A stretch of DNA of 64,000 bases. Origin: DASXRA01 sp036502575. Lineage in GTDB: Bacteria; Actinomycetota; Actinomycetes; Mycobacteriales; Jatrophihabitantaceae. The stretch covers positions 31,490 to 95,489 of the forward strand of contig DASXYL010000062.1 of the NCBI GenBank assembly GCA_036502575.1, in the 5' to 3' direction. The notes beneath the pieces are model-generated. The model was not told the origin of the DNA, did no database searches, and was given only the letters and a program-made list of their open reading frames with translations. The position numbers and the translations under genes were made by a program. Shown in pieces: positions 59,435-64,000 of this stretch (position 1 is its first letter; each line of letters opens with the position of its first letter).

Positions 59435-59452
59435 TTGGGAAACGATTCACAA
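59435..59452. promoter_or_regulatory. Rex operator (ROP)
   Basis: TTGGGAAACGATTCACAA differs from the Rex consensus TTGTGAA-N4-TTCACAA at one base. It lies 117 bp before the rex start and ~104 bp from the telA start, so NADH/NAD-responsive control of rex-hemACD is likely and control of the telA-pknG operon possible. Confidence 0.8.
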
Positions 59453-59569
59453 GCGCGTAGCGTTTCCGACCAGCAGGCTTCTACCACACCGGATCCGGGG
59501 TTCCCGGTCCGGGTGGCTCACGGCCGCCCAACATCGGCATTGCTATGTCCTGGCCAGTACGAGGAGCAC

Positions 59570-60256
59570 ATGACCGTCCAGCGTGATGCGGCGGGCGCCA
59601 ATGGGGCGCGGGCCGTCCCAGACGCCACCGTCGCCCGGCTGGCCACCTACCTGCGGGTTCTCACCGGCCTCGGCGAGGATGCGTCCACGACGGTGTCCTC
59701 GGAGGAGCTCGCCGCCGCGGCCGGCGTGAACTCAGCCATGCTGCGCAAAGACCTCTCCTTCCTCGGTTCGTACGGCATCCGCGGCGTCGGCTACGACGTG
59801 GCGACATTGACCGAAGAGATCGCCCGGACGCTCGGGCTCACCGTGCACCGCTCCGTGGCGATGATCGGTATCGGAAACCTGGGGCAGGCGCTCGCGGGCT
59901 ACGCGGGATTCGCCAGCCGCGGGTTCCGCATCGCCGCGCTGATCGACGCCGATCCGTTCCGCGTCGGCACCACCGTGCAGGGAATGGCCGTGCGCGACAT
60001 CGCCGATCTCGAGCTCATTGTCGCCGACAAGAACATCACCATCGCCGTGCTGACCACTCCGGCGGTCGCCGCCCAGGACGTCTGCGATCGACTGGTCGCC
60101 GTCGGCGTCACGAGCATCCTCAACTTCGCGCCGGTGGTGCTCGCCGTGCCGGGTCACGTCGACGTACGCAAGGTCGACCTCGCCGCCGAGCTGCAGATCC
60201 TGTCCTTCCACGAGAGCCGCAAGAGCCTGCTCGCCGCCGGGATGGTGCACCAGTGA
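59570..60256 (+). CDS. rex: Redox-sensing repressor Rex
   Basis: This 228-residue repressor has an N-terminal winged helix (residues ~15-85: VSSEELAAAAGVNSAMLRKD then LSFLGSYGIRGVGYDV) and a Rossmann domain (~90-215) with SVAMIGIGNLGQALAGY. Rex leaves DNA when NADH is high, turning on respiratory genes. The ATG at 59570 has a GAGGAG site. It overlaps hemA (GTGA), and the rex-hemACD order is that of Streptomyces. Confidence 0.95.
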   Translation: MTVQRDAAGANGARAVPDATVARLATYLRVLTGLGEDASTTVSSEELAAAAGVNSAMLRKDLSFLGSYGIRGVGYDVATLTEEIARTLGLTVHRSVAMIGIGNLGQALAGYAGFASRGFRIAALIDADPFRVGTTVQGMAVRDIADLELIVADKNITIAVLTTPAVAAQDVCDRLVAVGVTSILNFAPVVLAVPGHVDVRKVDLAAELQILSFHESRKSLLAAGMVHQ

Positions 60257-61548
60257 GCCTGCTTGTGGTCGGCGTCTCCTACCGCACCGCGCCGGTGCCG
60301 GTGCTCGAACGCGTCAGCATCTCCGGCGACGACCTGCCCAAGCTGCTCGGCGAGTTGCACGCCGACGAGTCGATCAGCGAGGTGCTGGCGCTCTCGACCT
60401 GCAATCGCGTCGAGGTGTACGCCGACGTCGCCCGCTTCCACCCCGCCGTCGCCGAGATCACCCGGGTGCTGGGCCGGCATGCCGGCGTGAGCGTCGCCGA
60501 GCTCGGTGAGCACCTCTACGTCCACTTCGCCGAGGCGGCCGCCGAGCACATCTTCTCGGTGGCGTCCGGGCTGAACTCGATGGTGGTGGGCGAGTCGCAG
60601 ATCCTGGGCCAGCTCCGGGCCGCCTACGCGCACAGCGTCGACGCGGCGACGGTCGGCTCGGTGCTGCACGACATCGCGCAGACGGCGCTGCGCATCGGCA
60701 AGCGGGTCCACGCCGATACGGGCATCGACCGCGCCGGCGCCTCGGTGGTGGCCGTCGCGCTCGATCGGGCCGAGCGGGTGCTCGGGGCACTGCCCGGACG
60801 CCGCGCGGTGATCGTCGGGGCCGGGTCGATGGGCGCCCTCGCCGGGGCCACGCTGCGCCGCCGGGGCGTCACCGACATCGTCATCGCCAACCGCAGCGTC
60901 GACCACGCCGGTCGGCTCGCCGCGTCGCTTGACGGCCGTGCTGTCGGGCTGAGCAGCCTGGCGGACGAGATCGCCGACGCCGACCTGCTCGTCAGCTCGA
61001 CCGGGGCCACCGGTCTGGTACTCGAGCTCGACGCGTTCGGCCCGCGGCCGGATCGCGCGGAACGCCCGCTGGTCGTGCTCGACATCGCGCTGCCCCGCGA
61101 CGTCGACCCCGCCGTCGCCGAGCTGCCCGGCGTCACCTACGTCGACCTCGACACGCTGCGCGCGGACGGGGCGATGGTCAGCGACGCCGAGGTGGCCGCC
61201 GCCACCGCCGTCGTCGCCGAGGAGCTCGCCGGGTACCTCGCCCAGCAGCAGGCCCTCGCGGTGGCGCCCACCGTCACGGCGCTGCGCGCGCGGGCCACCC
61301 AGGTGGTCGACGCCGAACTGCTGCGCCTGGACGCCCGGCTGCCCGCTCTGGACGACGCGACGCGCGCCGCGGTGGCCGATTCGGTGCGCCGCGCAGTGGA
61401 GAAGGTGCTGCACGCGCCGACCGTCCGGGTGAAGGAACTCGCCTCTACCCCCGGCGGCGACCAGTACGCGGAGGCGCTGCGCCAGCTGTTCGACCTCGAT
61501 CCGGCCCAGCCCGAGTCGGTCACCGCTGTCCGGAAGGCGGGGTCATGA
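60253..61548 (+). CDS. hemA: Glutamyl-tRNA reductase
   Basis: This 431-residue enzyme reduces Glu-tRNA to glutamate-1-semialdehyde, the first step of haem synthesis. The catalytic Cys is in ALSTCNRVEVYA (~residue 50), then GLNSMVVGESQILGQLR, the NADPH loop VIVGAGSMGALAG and a C-terminal dimer helix. GTG 60253 overlaps rex and the stop overlaps hemC (ATGA). Confidence 0.95.
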   Translation: MSLLVVGVSYRTAPVPVLERVSISGDDLPKLLGELHADESISEVLALSTCNRVEVYADVARFHPAVAEITRVLGRHAGVSVAELGEHLYVHFAEAAAEHIFSVASGLNSMVVGESQILGQLRAAYAHSVDAATVGSVLHDIAQTALRIGKRVHADTGIDRAGASVVAVALDRAERVLGALPGRRAVIVGAGSMGALAGATLRRRGVTDIVIANRSVDHAGRLAASLDGRAVGLSSLADEIADADLLVSSTGATGLVLELDAFGPRPDRAERPLVVLDIALPRDVDPAVAELPGVTYVDLDTLRADGAMVSDAEVAAATAVVAEELAGYLAQQQALAVAPTVTALRARATQVVDAELLRLDARLPALDDATRAAVADSVRRAVEKVLHAPTVRVKELASTPGGDQYAEALRQLFDLDPAQPESVTAVRKAGS

Positions 61549-62483
61549 CGACCACCCGCGTGGTGCGGGTCGGCACCCGGGGATCGGCGCTCGCCCGCAC
61601 CCAGACGAACCTGATCGCGGACGCGCTGGGGGTGCCGACCGAGATCGTGCCGATCGTGACGGCGGGCGACCGCTCGGCGGCGCCGATGGAGCAGATCGGC
61701 GGCACCGGGGTGTTCGTGTCAGCGCTGCGGGATGCCTTGCAGCGCAACGAGATCGACATCGCCGTCCACTCCTACAAGGATCTGCCCACGGCGCCGGCCG
61801 ACGGCATCGTGATCGGCGCCGTGCCGCCGCGCGAGGATCCGCGTGACGCGCTCGTCGCGCGCGATGGGTTGACGCTCGGCGAGCTGTTGCCCGGGTCCCG
61901 GGTCGGCACCGGCTCGCCGCGCCGGTCTGCCCAGCTGCGCGCCCTTGGGCTGGGGCTCGTCGTCGAACCGTTGCGCGGCAACGTCGACACCCGCCTACGC
62001 CGGGTCGCCGAGGGGGCGTTCGACGCCGTCGTCCTGGCGCTGGCCGGCCTGCGGCGGCTGGGACGCGACGGTGAGGTCACAGAGATCCTCGACCCGATCC
62101 AGGTACTGCCCGCCCCGGCGCAGGGTGCCCTGGCCGTCGAGTGCCGGGCGTCCGACCTGGACTTGATCAACTTGCTGTCCACTATGGACGATGCCGATAC
62201 TCGTGCAGCCGTCGTCGCTGAGCGGGCCCTGCTGGCCGCGCTCGAGGCCGGTTGTACAGCTCCGGTGGCTGCCCTGGCTGAAATCGCCGAGGTAAGTGAC
62301 GATGCCGGTGTTGTAAGCACAGAAGTGTTCCTCCGTGGTTCGGTCACGGCGCAGGACGGCTCGCGCGCCGTCCGGCTGTCGGCCACCGGCCCGGTAACCG
62401 ACGCCGATGGGGTAGGCCGGCGACTCGCCGCCGAGCTGATTTCCGAAGGTGCAGACACAATGATGATGGGGAGCTCCACATGA
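61545..62483 (+). CDS. hemC: Porphobilinogen deaminase (hydroxymethylbilane synthase)
   Basis: This 312-residue enzyme links four porphobilinogens. Signatures: VRVGTRGSALARTQTN, IDIAVHSYKDLPT with the catalytic Asp region AVPPREDPRDALVAR, RVGTGSPRRSAQL, and the cofactor Cys in LEAGCTAPVAAL (~residue 240). ATG 61545 overlaps hemA; the stop overlaps hemD (ATGA at 62480-62483). Confidence 0.95.
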   Translation: MTTTRVVRVGTRGSALARTQTNLIADALGVPTEIVPIVTAGDRSAAPMEQIGGTGVFVSALRDALQRNEIDIAVHSYKDLPTAPADGIVIGAVPPREDPRDALVARDGLTLGELLPGSRVGTGSPRRSAQLRALGLGLVVEPLRGNVDTRLRRVAEGAFDAVVLALAGLRRLGRDGEVTEILDPIQVLPAPAQGALAVECRASDLDLINLLSTMDDADTRAAVVAERALLAALEAGCTAPVAALAEIAEVSDDAGVVSTEVFLRGSVTAQDGSRAVRLSATGPVTDADGVGRRLAAELISEGADTMMMGSST

Positions 62484-64000
62484 CCCGCGCGCGCAAGTCC
62501 ATCGGCCGCATCACCTTCGTGGGTGCCGGCCCGGGCGACCCGGGATTGTTGTCCGTCGCGGCCACGCAGGCGCTGGCGGCGGCGCAGATCGTCTATGCCG
62601 ACGGCGGTGTGCCGGCGGCGATCACCGAGCTCGCCACCGGTGAGGTACGCCTCGCCGAAGGCCAACCGGCCGACATCGCCAAGGCGGCGCTCACCGAGGC
62701 GCGCAACGGCGCCCACGTGGTGCGACTGGTCGTCGGCGATGTCTTCACCGACGACGGTGCCGTCAAGGAGGCGCTGGCCGCCGCCAAGACGGTCGTGCCG
62801 TTCGAGGTCGTGCCGGGCCTGGCTCTGGGTGTGGGCACGGCCACCTACGCCGGCGTGCCGGTCGGCTCGGTGCATACGTCCGTCGACGTGAACGCGACCA
62901 CCGACTTCGACGCGCTCTCGCACGCGCCGGGCACCCTGGTGCTCACCGTGTCCGCCGCCGAGGTGCAGATGCTCGGCGAGCAGCTCGTGTCGGGTGGGCT
63001 CAAGCCCGACACCCCGGTGACGGTGAGCTGTGACGGCACGAGCACCACGCAGCAGACCGTGTCCGGCACGGTCGGCGACATCGAGCTCGCGGCGGCCGGC
63101 ATGACCGGCCCGCTGGTCGTCACGGTCGGCCGGGCCGCCCTGCAACGCGACAAGCTGGCGTGGTGGGAATCCCGCGCGCTGTACGGCTGGCGGGTGCTCG
63201 TCCCCCGGACGAAGGACCAGGCCGGCGCGATGAGCGACCGGCTGCGCTCGCACGGCGCGGTGCCGGTCGAGGTGCCGACCATCGCCGTCGAGCCGCCGCG
63301 TACCCCGGCCCAGATGGAGCGCGCCATCAAGGGTCTGGTCACCGGCCGGTACGAGTGGATCGTGTTCACCTCTGTGAATGCCGTCAAAGCGGTTCGGGAG
63401 AAGTTCGAGGAGTTCGGGCTGGACGCTCGGGCGTTCGCCGGCGTCAAGATCGCCTGTGTGGGGGAGTCGACCGCGGACGCGGTGCGGGCGTACGGCATCA
63501 GCCCCGAGCTCGTGCCGTCGGGCGATCAGTCCTCCGAAGGCCTGCTCGCCGACTTCGCGCCCTACGACGACGTTCTCGACCCCATCGACCGGATCCTGTT
63601 GCCCCGGGCCGACATAGCCACCGAGACGCTCGCCGCCGGGCTGCGCGAGCGCGGCTGGGAGATCGACGACGTGACCGCGTACCGGACGGTGCGGGCCGCG
63701 CCCCCGGCGGCCGAGATCCGGGATGCCATCAAGTCCGGCGGCTTCCAGGCGGTGTGTTTCACGTCGTCGTCCACCGTGCGGAACCTGGTGGGCATCGCTG
63801 GCAAACCGCACGCCCGGACGGTGGTTGCCTGCATCGGGCCGCAGACCGCGGCGACGGCGTCCGAGTTCGGCCTGCGGCCGGTGGTGGAGCCGGAGATCGC
63901 GCAGGTGCCGGCCCTGGTCGACGCGCTGGCCGCGTACGCCGTGGCGCAGCGGGAGCGGGGTGCGACGCCGCCACCGAAGAAGAACCGCCGGGCCACCGGG
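62480..64000 (+). CDS. hemD: HemD: uroporphyrinogen-III methyltransferase-like plus synthase fusion (3' end cut)
   Basis: The frame is open from ATG 62480 to the window edge (507 residues). The first ~225 residues are a methyltransferase-type domain (FVGAGPGDPGLLSVAATQAL, PFEVVPGLALG), but the GGDPF-type SAM motif is degraded to VVGDVFTDDG, as in the Streptomyces HemD fusion, so this half may be inactive. Residues ~235-490 are uroporphyrinogen-III synthase: VLVPRTKDQAGAMSDRLRSH, WIVFTSVNAVKAVREKFEEF, LPRADIATETLAAGL and VCFTSSSTVRNLVG. Only the last residues should be missing. Confidence 0.92.
   Translation, partial: MTRARKSIGRITFVGAGPGDPGLLSVAATQALAAAQIVYADGGVPAAITELATGEVRLAEGQPADIAKAALTEARNGAHVVRLVVGDVFTDDGAVKEALAAAKTVVPFEVVPGLALGVGTATYAGVPVGSVHTSVDVNATTDFDALSHAPGTLVLTVSAAEVQMLGEQLVSGGLKPDTPVTVSCDGTSTTQQTVSGTVGDIELAAAGMTGPLVVTVGRAALQRDKLAWWESRALYGWRVLVPRTKDQAGAMSDRLRSHGAVPVEVPTIAVEPPRTPAQMERAIKGLVTGRYEWIVFTSVNAVKAVREKFEEFGLDARAFAGVKIACVGESTADAVRAYGISPELVPSGDQSSEGLLADFAPYDDVLDPIDRILLPRADIATETLAAGLRERGWEIDDVTAYRTVRAAPPAAEIRDAIKSGGFQAVCFTSSSTVRNLVGIAGKPHARTVVACIGPQTAATASEFGLRPVVEPEIAQVPALVDALAAYAVAQRERGATPPPKKNRRATG

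Overview
The window is high-GC actinobacterial chromosome (Actinomycetota). Evidence for this is mshA (mycothiol synthesis), rex-hemACD, a BldN-type sigma factor, senX3/regX3, a bS22-type ribosomal mini-protein and frequent GTG/TTG starts with 1-4 nt gene overlaps. From murB (20.6 kb) to hemD (right edge) the gene order follows the conserved block known from Mycobacterium tuberculosis Rv0482-Rv0511 and partly Streptomyces (bldN, rex-hemACD). The genus cannot be fixed from sequence alone. A non-mycobacterial, possibly Frankia/Jatrophihabitans-like soil actinomycete would fit.

Region 1 (0-20 kb) is accessory. It holds the 3' end of a GH20 hexosaminidase with a discoidin domain and several small conserved proteins. 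A ClpN-domain protein and an HTH gene sit behind a leaderless promoter covered by two identical inverted repeats. A CmtR-like metal sensor follows with a short CDF efflux protein. The arsenic island contains an aquaporin channel, a deleted ArsR-ArsC fusion gene, a small Cys-rich protein, arsM and arsR. Next come an SDR/esterase pair, a very large Tat-exported GH2 enzyme under a LacI-type operator, AraC and DHFR-like genes, and PPK2. An IS110 element lies beside a broken vapBC pair, followed by a SCO6745-like gene and tRNA-Lys.

Region 2 (20-47 kb) is the conserved housekeeping block: murB, a frameshifted DUF559 gene flanked by repeats, SDR, mshA, ybjN, MFS+TetR, gpm, phoU, senX3-regX3, a Cys-rich Rv0495c-like protein, ppx, a TIM-barrel isomerase, a three-gene surface module with class F sortase, PRODH-proC, an excisionase-like HTH, bS22, an NAD epimerase, an acyltransferase, a HAD phosphatase, a BldN-like sigma factor with a DUF5667 membrane protein, an acyl-CoA ligase and a glutaredoxin-like protein. 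Dispersed palindromes and a 50-bp intergenic repeat occur here.

Region 3 (47.5-59.3 kb) is the most striking part: a ten-gene minus-strand operon whose nine junctions all abut or overlap. In transcription order it encodes TelA, a small unknown, a CbxX-type AAA+ ATPase, GlnX, GlnH, a coiled-coil protein, PknG, a PP2C phosphatase, a vWA protein and an FHA protein. It joins the mycobacterial amino-acid-sensing GlnH-GlnX-PknG pathway to a TerY-P/TelA-like kinase-phosphatase-vWA module. Three members carry CxxC zinc ribbons.

Region 4 (59.4-64 kb) is rex-hemA-hemC-hemD in the opposite direction, behind a near-perfect Rex operator. The hemD fusion runs off the window.
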